A DNA stretch of 64,000 nt, taken from DASSKP01 sp035695045 (lineage in GTDB: Bacteria; Actinomycetota; Actinomycetes; JAFAQI01). Under the pieces are notes generated by a model. It was not told the origin of the DNA. It searched no databases and saw nothing but the letters and a program-made list of their open reading frames with translations. The translations under genes were made by a program, and so were the position numbers. Each line of letters starts with the position of its first letter. The stretch's first letter is position 1. The DNA lies in assembly GCA_035695045.1 (NCBI GenBank), contig DASSEX010000081.1, forward strand, positions 55,007 to 119,006. Reading direction: 5' to 3'. Positions 35,026-43,781 of the stretch are shown here, piece after piece.

Positions 35026-37320
35026 CTAGATGTAGGCGACGCGCCGCCGCGACGTCAACGTCGAGGCCGCCGCGCCGATCAGCACGGCCGCGACGACGCC
35101 GGGCAGCAGGTCGGCGGCGCCTCCCGGCAGCGACGGCGCGGCCGGCAGGAAACCGCTGCCCGAGGACGAGCCGCCGGCGCTGAGCAGAGCGGGGCACTGC
35201 CCGGTCGCCGTGTCGGAGACGGGCGCCAGGGCGGCCGGGTAGCTGCGGCGCGACTCGCCGGCCAGGCCGATGACCTCACCGCCGGTGTGCAGGGCGGGAC
35301 CCTTGAAAGCCGGGTCGCTCGACTTCGTGAACGCTGCGGCCGGCACGTCGACCCGGACCTCGTTGTGCGCGTCGTCGAACGCTCCCTTGAGTCCTGAGTA
35401 GATCGTCCCGGGCAGGCCGGTGCCGTGCGAGATCAGCGAGAACGACGTCCCCGTCGTGAGGTCCCGGTCCGCTTCGACGCCGTAGCCCTTGTTGGCCCAG
35501 CCGAAGTAGAACCGGAAGATCTGCCCGGTCCCGCCCGCCGGCGGGTTGGCCGACAGGTTCGTGACCTTCAGGTGGAAGGTCGCGACCTTGGAGTGCGGGT
35601 TCCACGTCACCCAGCCCTCGCGCAGGTCGAGGCCGTCCTGGCTCGCCTGGTGCGGGTCCGCGAGCGCAAGCGACGTCGCGTCGCCGCGAGGGTCCGTGAA
35701 CGTGCCGATCGAGTTGCAGTCGACGGTGGCATATCGCACCTTCAGCGACGGCAGCTTGCGTCCCGTCGTGACCGAGTAGCCCGTCAGCTGCTGCGTGAAC
35801 GCGGAGAACAGCTGTCCCGGCGCCTTTCCGTTGTCGGCGATGGCGAGGTTGGCGCGACCTTCCTTGTCGATCGCGATCTGGAAGAAGTCGAGCAGCGAGC
35901 GGTCGCCGGTCGAGTACGGCGCACCGGGTACCGGGACGAGCGAGCAGAACGTGCCGTTCTGGCAGATGTCACCGACGTGCACGACGGGCGTGATCGCCTC
36001 GTTGTAGTCGAGCGCGGTCGGCTGCGGCGTTCCGCGCACGACGCGGTCCGCGTTGCGCAGCTGCGCGAAGGCGACCGTCCACTTCGTCTTGCTGTCACCC
36101 GGGTCGCGGTAGACCTGGTTGGACTTCGGCGCTCCGCCGCTGCCGTGGTACCAGACGACATCGAGCAGGCCCTTGCCGCCTGCTGCGATCCACGGGAAGA
36201 CATCCGCCTTGCCGGCGTCCGGTCGGTCGCTTCCGTTCGGACCGACGGCACGGTTGTCACGGTTGATCTGCATCGGCTTCGACCAGTGCGCGCCGTGGTC
36301 GGTCGAGACGGCGTACTCCACCTTGTAGGTGTCGGCCCATGCGGCGTAGAGGTTGCCGGCGCTGTCCGACGTCACGACGGGGAACAGCATGTTCAGCTCA
36401 CGGTGGCTCGCCGGGTTGACCTCGAAGACCTTCGTGTCCTTCCACGTGACACCACCGTCGACCGACTTGCCGACGAAGATCGCGTTGAGCCCGTTGTACG
36501 ACGACCCCGGCGCGTTCGACTTGGTCGCCTGCTGGGTGTCGGTGGCGAGACCGAAGATGGCGTACATCGCGTGAACCGGCTCACCCGAGATCGGGTTCGT
36601 CACGCCTTTGATCGGCTCCGCGTGGTTGACGATGATGTTGCCGATCTGCTGCGTGCTGCCGCTGGCGGCGAGCAGCTGCGGCTCGATGATGCCGTTGGCG
36701 TTGCTGGCGCCGAGCGACACGTAGTGCTGGCCCGCGTCCGGGCTCACGGACACGACGATCTGGCCGGTGCTGACCAGGTGGTAGATGAGGAAGTTGGTCT
36801 TCGTCCCGTCGAAGACCTGCCATTGCCGGTCGGTCAGCGTGTTCTGGGTGGCGAACGGGTTCAACAGCTGGAACGTCTTGCCGCAGTCGGTCGACGTCGC
36901 GACGGTGAAGTTGTCGAGCAGGTCGATGTTGTGCAGGCCGGAGTAAGCGATCGGCGCGCACGCATGCGCGGGCGTGGCCTGCGTCACGTCGCCGACCGAG
37001 ATCTCCGAGTCGCCGCCGCCGGTGCCGGCATCCGGCTGCTGCACCGGGCTCTGCAGGAACGAGATCCGCCCGTCCGGCCAGCGCTTCTTCGTGATCCGCC
37101 AGAAGTTCGAGCCCAGGCCGGTCGGCGCGGAGACGTACGCGACGGACTGCCCGTCCGCCGGCACGCGGATCGACGGCTCGGCCCCGCCGCCGGCGAGGAT
37201 CATCGGCCGGCTGAACGTGGCGTGTGGCTGCGCGGGTCGGGCGACGGCAGGGAACGCGACCGTGATTCCGGCGGTGAGCGTGGCCACCGTCAGGCCGGTG
37301 AGAAGCGGTCGTACGCGCAT
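35026..37320 (-). CDS. Secreted, membrane-anchored Asp-box (sialidase-like) protein
   Basis: 764 aa. The signal peptide (MRVRPLLTGLTVATLTAG..) is cut near residue 28. Asp-box-like motifs recur: STDCGKTFQL, SPDAGQHYV, SVDGGVTWKD and STDHGAHWSK, giving a beta-propeller. A C-terminal part (about 540-700) resembles a beta-sandwich, and a Gly-rich linker leads to a hydrophobic anchor ending RRRVAYI. The sialidase Arg triad cannot be confirmed, so it may bind sugars or protein rather than cut. GGAG precedes ATG 37320 by 6 bp. Confidence 0.72.
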   Translation of the reverse strand: MRVRPLLTGLTVATLTAGITVAFPAVARPAQPHATFSRPMILAGGGAEPSIRVPADGQSVAYVSAPTGLGSNFWRITKKRWPDGRISFLQSPVQQPDAGTGGGDSEISVGDVTQATPAHACAPIAYSGLHNIDLLDNFTVATSTDCGKTFQLLNPFATQNTLTDRQWQVFDGTKTNFLIYHLVSTGQIVVSVSPDAGQHYVSLGASNANGIIEPQLLAASGSTQQIGNIIVNHAEPIKGVTNPISGEPVHAMYAIFGLATDTQQATKSNAPGSSYNGLNAIFVGKSVDGGVTWKDTKVFEVNPASHRELNMLFPVVTSDSAGNLYAAWADTYKVEYAVSTDHGAHWSKPMQINRDNRAVGPNGSDRPDAGKADVFPWIAAGGKGLLDVVWYHGSGGAPKSNQVYRDPGDSKTKWTVAFAQLRNADRVVRGTPQPTALDYNEAITPVVHVGDICQNGTFCSLVPVPGAPYSTGDRSLLDFFQIAIDKEGRANLAIADNGKAPGQLFSAFTQQLTGYSVTTGRKLPSLKVRYATVDCNSIGTFTDPRGDATSLALADPHQASQDGLDLREGWVTWNPHSKVATFHLKVTNLSANPPAGGTGQIFRFYFGWANKGYGVEADRDLTTGTSFSLISHGTGLPGTIYSGLKGAFDDAHNEVRVDVPAAAFTKSSDPAFKGPALHTGGEVIGLAGESRRSYPAALAPVSDTATGQCPALLSAGGSSSGSGFLPAAPSLPGGAADLLPGVVAAVLIGAAASTLTSRRRVAYI

Positions 37321-37377
37321 GAGGAGCTCCCGTCGTCATCGACGCGCCCGACTTCGACGCCGACGGGTGACGTCCTG

Positions 37378-37899
37378 CTAGTCGCTGACCCTCAGCGCGA
37401 CCTGGAAGCCCTCCAGGAACCTCCGCTGCTGCCCGGATCCGGGGTACGGCAGCCGGATGTCGACGACCGGCAGGCCTGCCTGTCGAAGGGCGTCGAACGC
37501 GTGGTCGTAGGTGGCGGCGCCGATCAGCACGACGCGCTGCGGCCGCAACGTCGAGCACCGGCGTACAAGTCCGGGCACACAACCGGGCAGCACGTCACGT
37601 CGGGACGCGAACGGGTCCTCCGACATGTCGACGAGGAACACGCCGCGGTCGCGCAGCTCGTCGAGGTACGGCGCCTTGTCCCTGCTGGGCGTCTCGCCCA
37701 GCACTCCCCGCACGACGTACCGGAACAACGAGTCGTGCGTCAGCACGTCCTCGAAGTAGAAGTAGCGATCGAGCGCACTCGGCGGAGCCTCCGTGACGAG
37801 CAACAGGTCGATCTCGTCCGGCCGGTATCGCTCGGCTGCCCGCCGCCGTCGCTCCCGCGCAGCCGCAATCGCCGTATCTCGGCCTTCTATGGCCGACAT
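37378..37899 (-). CDS. Uncharacterised protein, possibly UDG-superfamily-like
   Basis: 173 aa. LLLVTEAPPSALDRYFYFEDV resembles the 'ESPP...FFYF' signature of a poorly studied uracil-DNA-glycosylase-like group, and VVLIGAATYDHAF could be the second strand. The usual catalytic HPS-type motif is not seen; the C-terminus has LPYPGSGQQRRFLEGF instead. It is cytoplasmic. It lies between guaB3 (16 bp upstream) and the Asp-box protein on the same strand. Function is uncertain. Confidence 0.5.
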   Translation of the reverse strand: MSAIEGRDTAIAAARERRRRAAERYRPDEIDLLLVTEAPPSALDRYFYFEDVLTHDSLFRYVVRGVLGETPSRDKAPYLDELRDRGVFLVDMSEDPFASRRDVLPGCVPGLVRRCSTLRPQRVVLIGAATYDHAFDALRQAGLPVVDIRLPYPGSGQQRRFLEGFQVALRVSD

Positions 37900-37915
37900 G
37901 TGGCGATGGTCGCTG

Positions 37916-39043
37916 TCACGAGGTGACGATGAGACCGACCCGCTGGAACTCCTTCAGGTCGGAGTAACCCGCCTTCGCGATCGAGCGCTTGAGGCCACCG
38001 AACAGGTTGAGATAGCCCTCGGGTGTCGTCGACGGGCCGCGCAGGACCTCCTGCATCGTGCCGACCGGCCAGTCCGGCCCGGCGCCGGCGTAGCGCCCGC
38101 GCGGCAGCTTGGGGTGCGACGCAGCTGCGTGCCACCACGACCCGCGAGCGGGCGCCTCCGCCGCCATCGCGAGCGGCTCCCCCAGCATCACGGCATCAGC
38201 ACCACAGGCGAGCGCCTTCGCGATGTCACCGCTCGTCTCGACGCCGCCCGCGGCGATGACGTGCACGTAGCGCCCACCGGTCTCGTCGAGGTAGTCGCGA
38301 CGTGCCGCCGCGGCGTCGACGATGGCCGTCGCCATCGGCACCTCGATGCCGAGCACCTGCGCCGTGGTCGACCACTCGTCGGCCGCCACACCGACGATCA
38401 CACCAGCCGCGCCGGTGCGCATCAGGTGCAAAGCCGTCTGGTAGTTGGTGCAGCCGCCGACGATCACCGGGACGTCGAGGTCGGCGATGAAGGTCTTGAG
38501 GTTGAGCGGTGGCTCGGTCACCGACGTCGACACGTGTTCCGCCGACACGATCGTCCCCTGGATGACGAGGAGGTCGACGCCGGCGGACAGGATCGTCGGC
38601 GACAGCCGCGGCGTGTGCTGCGGGGAGACGCGCACCGCCACGACCCCGCCCGAGTCTCGCAGCTCCTTGATGCGTTGCGCGACGAGCTCCTCGCGCACCG
38701 GTTCGGAGTAGACCTGCTGCAGCCGCGCCGTGGCGGCTTCGGGATCGAGATCCGCCAGCTCGGCCAGCACGTCCGACGGGTCGTCGTAACGCGACCACAG
38801 GCCCTCGGCATCGAGAACACCGAGACCGCCCAGCCGGTGCACCTCGGCGGCCGTCGCCGGCGACATCGTCGCGTCGGACGGAAAGGCCATCAACGGGATC
38901 TCGAACCGATACGCGTCGATCTGCCAGGTCAGCGACACCTGGTCGATGTCGCGGGTGCGGCGCGACGGCACGATGCCGACGTCCGACAAGTGGTAGCCGC
39001 GGCGCGCCGACCGGCCGAGACCGATCTCGACGTTGTCTCTCAT
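37916..39043 (-). CDS. guaB3: GuaB3 family IMP dehydrogenase-related protein
   Basis: 375 aa TIM-barrel protein of the actinobacterial GuaB3 group (Rv3410c type). It begins NVEIGLGRSARRGYHLSDVGIVPSRRTRD, lacks the CBS pair of GuaB, and lacks the Cys-containing catalytic loop. GuaB3 relatives have been discussed as GMP reductase-like or IMPDH-related enzymes; the activity here is inferred. The ATG at 39043 lies 7 bp after guaB. Confidence 0.9.
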   Translation of the reverse strand: MRDNVEIGLGRSARRGYHLSDVGIVPSRRTRDIDQVSLTWQIDAYRFEIPLMAFPSDATMSPATAAEVHRLGGLGVLDAEGLWSRYDDPSDVLAELADLDPEAATARLQQVYSEPVREELVAQRIKELRDSGGVVAVRVSPQHTPRLSPTILSAGVDLLVIQGTIVSAEHVSTSVTEPPLNLKTFIADLDVPVIVGGCTNYQTALHLMRTGAAGVIVGVAADEWSTTAQVLGIEVPMATAIVDAAAARRDYLDETGGRYVHVIAAGGVETSGDIAKALACGADAVMLGEPLAMAAEAPARGSWWHAAASHPKLPRGRYAGAGPDWPVGTMQEVLRGPSTTPEGYLNLFGGLKRSIAKAGYSDLKEFQRVGLIVTS

Positions 39044-39050
39044 CGCATCG

Positions 39051-40568
39051 TCACCGGCTGGAGTAGTTGGGCGCTTCGACCGTCATCTGGATGTCGTGCG
39101 GGTGGCTCTCCTTGAGTCCCGCGGACGTGATGCGGACGAACTGCGCCTCCTGGAGCTGCTCGATGGTCTCCGCACCGACGTAACCCATCGCCGCGCGAAG
39201 ACCACCGACGAGCTGATGCGCGACGGCACCGAGCGGACCGCGGTAGGGCACCTGCCCTTCGATGCCCTCGGGGACGAGCTTGTCGTCGCTCAGCACGTCG
39301 TCCTGGAAGTAGCGGTCCTTCGAGTAGGAGCGCGCCTGCCCCCGCGACTGCATGGCGCCGAGCGAACCCATGCCCCGATAGGACTTGAACTGCTTGCCGT
39401 TGATGAAGATGAGCTCTCCCGGCGACTCGTCGCAGCCGGCGAGCAACGAGCCGAGCATCACCGCGTCGGCGCCGGCCGCAATGGCCTTCGCGATGTCGCC
39501 GGAGTAGGTGACACCGCCGTCGGCGATCACCGGGACGTCCGCCCGCCGCGCCACCTGCGCCACGTCGTAGATGGCCGAGATCTGCGGTACGCCGACACCG
39601 GCGACGACGCGCGTGGTGCAGATCGCGCCGGGGCCGACACCACACTTCACCGCGTCGGCGCCTGCGTCGATGAGCGCCTGCGCGGCCGCGCCCGTCGCGA
39701 TGTTGCCGCCGATGATGTCGATGGAGATCGTCGACTTCAACCGCGCGACCATCTCGAGCACGGCACGCGAGTGGCCGTGCGCAGTGTCGACGATCAGGAA
39801 GTCGACCCCCGCCTCGGTGAGCGTCATGGCGCGCTTGAACGAGTCCTCACCGACACCGACCGCCGCGCCGACGACGAGTCGTCCCTCGGCGTCCTTCGTC
39901 GCGAGTGGGTAGTCGCGCGTCTTCGCGAAGTCCTTGACCGTGATGAGCCCGCGCAGATGGCCGCGGTCGTCGACGAGCGGCAGCTTCTCGACCTTGTTGT
40001 CCTGCAGCAGCCGCAGCGCGTCGTCGCGGGAGACACCCACCGGCGCCGTCACGAGCGGCATCGCCGTCATGACCTCGCGCACGAGCCGGTCGTGGTTGGG
40101 CTCGAAGCGGATGTCGCGGTTGGTCACGATGCCGACGAGCACGCCCTCCGGGTCCGTGACCGGAACACCGGAGATGCGGTAGCGACCCATCAGCGCGTTG
40201 GCGGCCGCGATCGTGTCCTCCGGCGAGCAGGTGATCGGCTGCGTCACCATGCCGGCCTCGGAACGCTTGACGATGTCGACCTGCGCCGCCTGGTCCTCGA
40301 CGGCGAGGTTGCGGTGCAGGACCCCGACGCCGCCCTGACGTGCCATCGCGATGGCCATCCGCGCCTCGGTCACGGTGTCCATCGCGCTGGAGACGAGCGG
40401 CGTGCGCAGTCGCAGCGACCGCGACAGCCGTGCGGACGTGTCCACCTCGCTCGGGATCACGTCCGAGGCCGCAGGCAGCAGCAACACGTCGTCGAAGGTC
40501 AGTCCCAGCCGAGCGAACTTCGGCGGCAGGCCGCCCTCGTCGGAGGAGAAACCGGGCGACTCGTCCAT
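39051..40568 (-). CDS. guaB: IMP dehydrogenase
   Basis: Rate-limiting step IMP to XMP. 505 aa: catalytic barrel interrupted by two CBS domains (about 110-225), the catalytic Cys in GVGPGAICTTRVVAGVGVPQ, and the flap RGMGSLGAM followed by an R-Y-type motif. The first strands read KFARLGLTFDDVLLLPA. ATG 40568 is used; GTG 40571 is adjacent. It pairs with guaB3 downstream and is divergent from DUF5319. Confidence 0.96.
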   Translation of the reverse strand: MDESPGFSSDEGGLPPKFARLGLTFDDVLLLPAASDVIPSEVDTSARLSRSLRLRTPLVSSAMDTVTEARMAIAMARQGGVGVLHRNLAVEDQAAQVDIVKRSEAGMVTQPITCSPEDTIAAANALMGRYRISGVPVTDPEGVLVGIVTNRDIRFEPNHDRLVREVMTAMPLVTAPVGVSRDDALRLLQDNKVEKLPLVDDRGHLRGLITVKDFAKTRDYPLATKDAEGRLVVGAAVGVGEDSFKRAMTLTEAGVDFLIVDTAHGHSRAVLEMVARLKSTISIDIIGGNIATGAAAQALIDAGADAVKCGVGPGAICTTRVVAGVGVPQISAIYDVAQVARRADVPVIADGGVTYSGDIAKAIAAGADAVMLGSLLAGCDESPGELIFINGKQFKSYRGMGSLGAMQSRGQARSYSKDRYFQDDVLSDDKLVPEGIEGQVPYRGPLGAVAHQLVGGLRAAMGYVGAETIEQLQEAQFVRITSAGLKESHPHDIQMTVEAPNYSSR

Positions 40569-40598
40569 CACACCTACTCGCGAGTGGCGGAAAGCGTC

Positions 40599-40627
40599 AT
40601 TCTACGGGCGTCGCGAAGAACGGTCCG
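40599..40627 (-). promoter_or_regulatory. Putative guaB promoter
   Basis: Read on the minus strand, CGGACC (40622-40627) and TAGAAT (40599-40604) are 17 bp apart and end 31 bp before the guaB start. The -10 is good; the -35 is weak. This lies in the 88-bp gap divergent from the DUF5319 gene. Confidence 0.35.
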
Positions 40628-40656
40628 GGAGCGACGCGGCGGCGTACGGTGGGGGC

Positions 40657-41031
40657 GTGGCCGACGACGTTCCGCTGGACCCCTTCGCGGGTGATCCTGC
40701 CGACCCCGCGGCCGCGCTCCACGACGACGACGTGATGGAGCCGCTCACGGCCGAGGAGCGCGAGGACGTGCTCGCCGATCTCGAGGATCTCGAGATCTTC
40801 CAGGCGCTGCTCGAGCCCCGGGCGGTCCGCGGACTCGTGGTCGACTGCCAGGACTGCGAGGAGCCGCACTACTTCGAGTGGGATCTCCTGCGCGGCAACC
40901 TCAAGCGGCTGCTCGACCAGGGCCAGCCGCACGTGCACGAGCCGGCGTTCCAGCCCAACCCGTCCGAGTACGTGTCCTGGGACTACGCCCGAGGGTTCGC
41001 CGACGCGGTCCTCGATCTCGACGAGGACTGA
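40657..41031 (+). CDS. DUF5319 family protein
   Basis: A 124 aa acidic cytoplasmic protein with a CxxC pair in VVDCQDCEEPHYFEWDLLRGNL, typical of DUF5319, which is found next to guaB in mycobacteria (Rv3412 position). Function is unknown; the cysteines could bind metal. The GTG at 40657 follows a G-rich stretch. It converges on the response regulator gene. Confidence 0.8.
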   Translation: MADDVPLDPFAGDPADPAAALHDDDVMEPLTAEEREDVLADLEDLEIFQALLEPRAVRGLVVDCQDCEEPHYFEWDLLRGNLKRLLDQGQPHVHEPAFQPNPSEYVSWDYARGFADAVLDLDED

Positions 41032-41102
41032 CGCAGCCGAACCGGCCGGTGAAGCTTCACAGCGCACGCTTCAACCGACAAAGGCATCTGCCGGTTGTCT
41101 CG

Positions 41103-41714
41103 CTAGCGGACGAGGCGGAGGCGGAAGCCGGAGGCGACGGCCTGGGCGCGGTCGTTGACGCCGAGCTTGCGGAACAGCCGCCGGGCGTGCGTCTTGATCG
41201 TGTCCTCTGAGAGGTAGAGCTCCCGGCCGATCTGCGCGTTGCTCTTGCCGCCGGCCATGCCGGTCAGCACCTGCAGCTCGCGCTCGGTGAGCTCCGGTGC
41301 CTGTGCGTCCACGGGTTCCGCGCGGTCGTCAGCGGCCTCCGCCAAGGCGGAGACGGACAGTGCTGTCGCGACCGCCGCACACAGCTCCTCGCGCGAGACG
41401 TCCTTGTGCAGGTAGCCGCGGGCGCCGCCGGAGATCGCCAGCGCGACCAGATCGCGGTCCGCAGCGCCGGTCAGCATCACGACGTTGGCGTCCGGGTGCT
41501 GCCGGACGAGCCGGCGGGCTGCCTCGAGGCCGCCCAGACCGGGCATCTGCAGATCCATCAGGACGAGGTCCTGGCGCTCCGCCGGCCAGCGGGCGAGAAC
41601 CTCCTCGCCGCTCGCGGCCGTGTCGACCCGATCGACGCCAGGAACCGTCTGCACCGACTGACGCAGGCCCTCACGGACCTGCCGGTGGTCGTCACAGATG
41701 AGGACCGTCGTCAT
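41103..41714 (-). CDS. BldM-like LuxR-family response regulator
   Basis: 203 aa. Receiver domain with D8/D9, phosphoacceptor position D54 (VLMDLQMPG), T82 and K104; GerE helix-turn-helix with LTERELQVLTGMAGGKSNAQIG and LSEDTIKTHARRLFRKLGVNDRAQAV. The tail FRLRLVR and overall pattern match BldM, a developmental regulator in Streptomyces also encoded near guaB and groES. Unlike an orphan, it overlaps an upstream kinase-like gene by 23 bp. ATG 41714 is chosen. Confidence 0.83.
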   Translation of the reverse strand: MTTVLICDDHRQVREGLRQSVQTVPGVDRVDTAASGEEVLARWPAERQDLVLMDLQMPGLGGLEAARRLVRQHPDANVVMLTGAADRDLVALAISGGARGYLHKDVSREELCAAVATALSVSALAEAADDRAEPVDAQAPELTERELQVLTGMAGGKSNAQIGRELYLSEDTIKTHARRLFRKLGVNDRAQAVASGFRLRLVR

Positions 41715-42690
41715 GGCTTCCTTCGGTCGCAGCGGGCAGCGTGAGCGTGACACCGTCCGGGTCGGATCGGAGGAGCCCGCCGAGCGCGCTCACCCGGCGG
41801 TTCCAGCGATCCATCTCGCTGGCGTCACAGGCAATGTCGGCAGAATCCACGCGCAACTTCACCGATTCGCCCTCAACGGCTGCGAACACGCTCGCGCGGC
41901 TCGTTGCGCCGCGCAGGACCGCCTCCGCGACGCGCTCGACGGTCACCGCGACGGGCGGGGGCAGCTCGTCCAGCAGTGCGTCGTTCGCCCGGATCGTCAC
42001 CCGCAGCGGCGGCTGCCCGTCATCCGGACGGTCGGCGGCGACCCGTCGCCCCAGCTCCGCGAGCGCAGATCGCAAGCCCGCCTCGAGGGCGTGCGCGCGC
42101 AGGTCACGCTGGGCCTGCCGGTACGCCGTCACGGCAGTCCGCACCGGCTCGCGGAGATCTCCGGGCGCGGCCTTGCCCGCGCTGATCTGCTCGGCGGTGT
42201 ACTGCAGAGCCACCAGGTCCTGGGCGACCCGGTCGTGCAGGGCGGTGGCGAGCTGCGCGCGGTCGGCCTCGCTGTCGAGCACGGCCTGCCCGGCGAGCCG
42301 ACGGAGGTCGACGGGCTCGTCGGAGCGGTCGGCCGCGAGCGCCAGAGCCAGAACGTCGGCGACCGCGGTCAACGCCGAGGCCCGCTCCGGCGTGAACGGC
42401 TCTCCGGCCGTCGCCGTCAGCACGGCGAGCACCGATCCGCGGCGTCGTACGGGCGCGTCGAGCGCCCACCGCTGCCGGTCGTGGCGGGGAGACGGCACCA
42501 GGCTCGGCTGCGCCCGCGCGACGACGCCGGGACCGCCGGCGTCACGCAGGACGAGCTCCTCGCAGCCGAGCGCCTGCGCGGACAGCTGTACGACGTCGTC
42601 GACCGCCTCGGCGCCGGCGGCACAGAGCAGGCGGACGACGGCAGGGAGCAGGCCGGCGAGCGCGCTGGCGCGCGGAACGACGGTCGTCAC
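41692..42690 (-). CDS. Degenerate histidine-kinase-like protein (GAF-like + HisKA_3)
   Basis: 332 aa, soluble. Residues 15-120 look like a GAF sensor. The HisKA_3 phosphoacceptor region has L151-H152-D-R-V-A-Q-D-L and the following RDLRAHALEAGLRSALAEL. The ATPase domain is eroded: the N box reads ERVAEAVLRGATSR without the conserved Asn, and the DxGxG box is replaced by VDSADIACDA. It is probably not a normal kinase; it may control the BldM-like regulator, whose start lies inside its 3' end. Confidence 0.7.
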   Translation of the reverse strand: MTTVVPRASALAGLLPAVVRLLCAAGAEAVDDVVQLSAQALGCEELVLRDAGGPGVVARAQPSLVPSPRHDRQRWALDAPVRRRGSVLAVLTATAGEPFTPERASALTAVADVLALALAADRSDEPVDLRRLAGQAVLDSEADRAQLATALHDRVAQDLVALQYTAEQISAGKAAPGDLREPVRTAVTAYRQAQRDLRAHALEAGLRSALAELGRRVAADRPDDGQPPLRVTIRANDALLDELPPPVAVTVERVAEAVLRGATSRASVFAAVEGESVKLRVDSADIACDASEMDRWNRRVSALGGLLRSDPDGVTLTLPAATEGSHDDGPHL

Positions 42691-42806
42691 GTCTCACCTC
42701 CCTGCGACCCGACGGTGCAGTGTCGGCGGGCAGGGTGGGTCACCACAGCCGGTCGAGCGATCAGGCAGCCGCCCGCCTGCACAATCTGGCGGCGCGGATA
42801 GGTGGC

Positions 42807-43721
42807 TCAGCCTTCGAGCAGCGCGCTCACGTTTGGCCGGGCCAGCCATTCGTCGCGGAGCTCCGGGGGCAGGTCGGCGGCCATCGTCAGCACGGCCGAA
42901 CGCGCGGCCGACAGCGACTTCGCGCTCTCCTCGGGCGACGTGCCGACGAGCAGCGCCCCCAGGAGCGCCCGCGACTGCCAGACGACCGGCAGCGCGCCCA
43001 GCCCTTCGGACAGCGTGGCGGCACGGCGAAGCGTCGCGGCCGACTCGGGCGAGCCGGCCTGCAGCTCGGCGACCCCCTGGAAGAGCAGCCCCTTGGCGAC
43101 GTGACGCGGCGCCCGGGCCCGCTCGGCCCGTTCGACACTCGCCGCGGCGGCCGTCACCGCCTCCTGCGGCGCGTCGACGAGCAACGCGACCTCGGCTCGG
43201 GCCCAGTCGAAGCGCACCCGCTGCCGCCACCAGTCGTCGTCGTGCTGGTCGGCGAGGTCCTCGGCATCGGACAGCCGGGCCTGCGCCTCGTCGGCCTCGT
43301 CGAGACCGACCGCGTCGGTCGCGAGGCCCAGGGTGCAGTCGAACGTCGCCTCGTCGCTGCCCTCGGCGAGCGCGAGTCCGCGGCTGTCCAGCTCACGGGC
43401 CTGCTCGTGCCGCCCGAGCCCACGGTGGATGCTCGCCGCGGTCGCCGCCGCGAGCGCGGCGAACAGCTTCGTCTCCGGTGCCGACTCGGCGTGCCCGCCC
43501 GCGTCGAGCAGCGGCACGAGAACGCGCAGCGCGCTGCCGTAACGCCCCGATGCGGACAGCGCCACGCCGAGCAGCCAGGCGGCCGCCGTGACCTCGGCGC
43601 GGCGGCCCTCCCGCTGAGCGGTGACCACCGCACGCTCGAGATCGGCCACGGCCGCAGCAGGCGGACCGTGGAACGCCGCGCGCTCGCCCGAGGCGAGCAG
43701 CGTCGCGAGATCGCCGTCCAC
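42807..43721 (-). CDS. TPR-like helical repeat protein, function unknown
   Basis: 304 aa made of Ala/Leu/Glu-rich helix pairs (for example AAWLLGVALSASGRYGSALRVLVPLLDAG and AAATAASIHRGLGRHEQARELDSRGLALA), consistent with a solenoid of tetratricopeptide-like repeats. No signal peptide or catalytic motif. GTG 43721 has GGAGG 4 bp upstream. It lies 116 bp upstream of the kinase-like gene on the same strand and could be a scaffold for it. Confidence 0.65.
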   Translation of the reverse strand: MDGDLATLLASGERAAFHGPPAAAVADLERAVVTAQREGRRAEVTAAAWLLGVALSASGRYGSALRVLVPLLDAGGHAESAPETKLFAALAAATAASIHRGLGRHEQARELDSRGLALAEGSDEATFDCTLGLATDAVGLDEADEAQARLSDAEDLADQHDDDWWRQRVRFDWARAEVALLVDAPQEAVTAAAASVERAERARAPRHVAKGLLFQGVAELQAGSPESAATLRRAATLSEGLGALPVVWQSRALLGALLVGTSPEESAKSLSAARSAVLTMAADLPPELRDEWLARPNVSALLEG

Positions 43722-43781
43722 GATTCCTCCCAGGCCGACCGGGCTGGCCGCGGGCAGACTAGCGATCCGGGCGCTGCCTGG

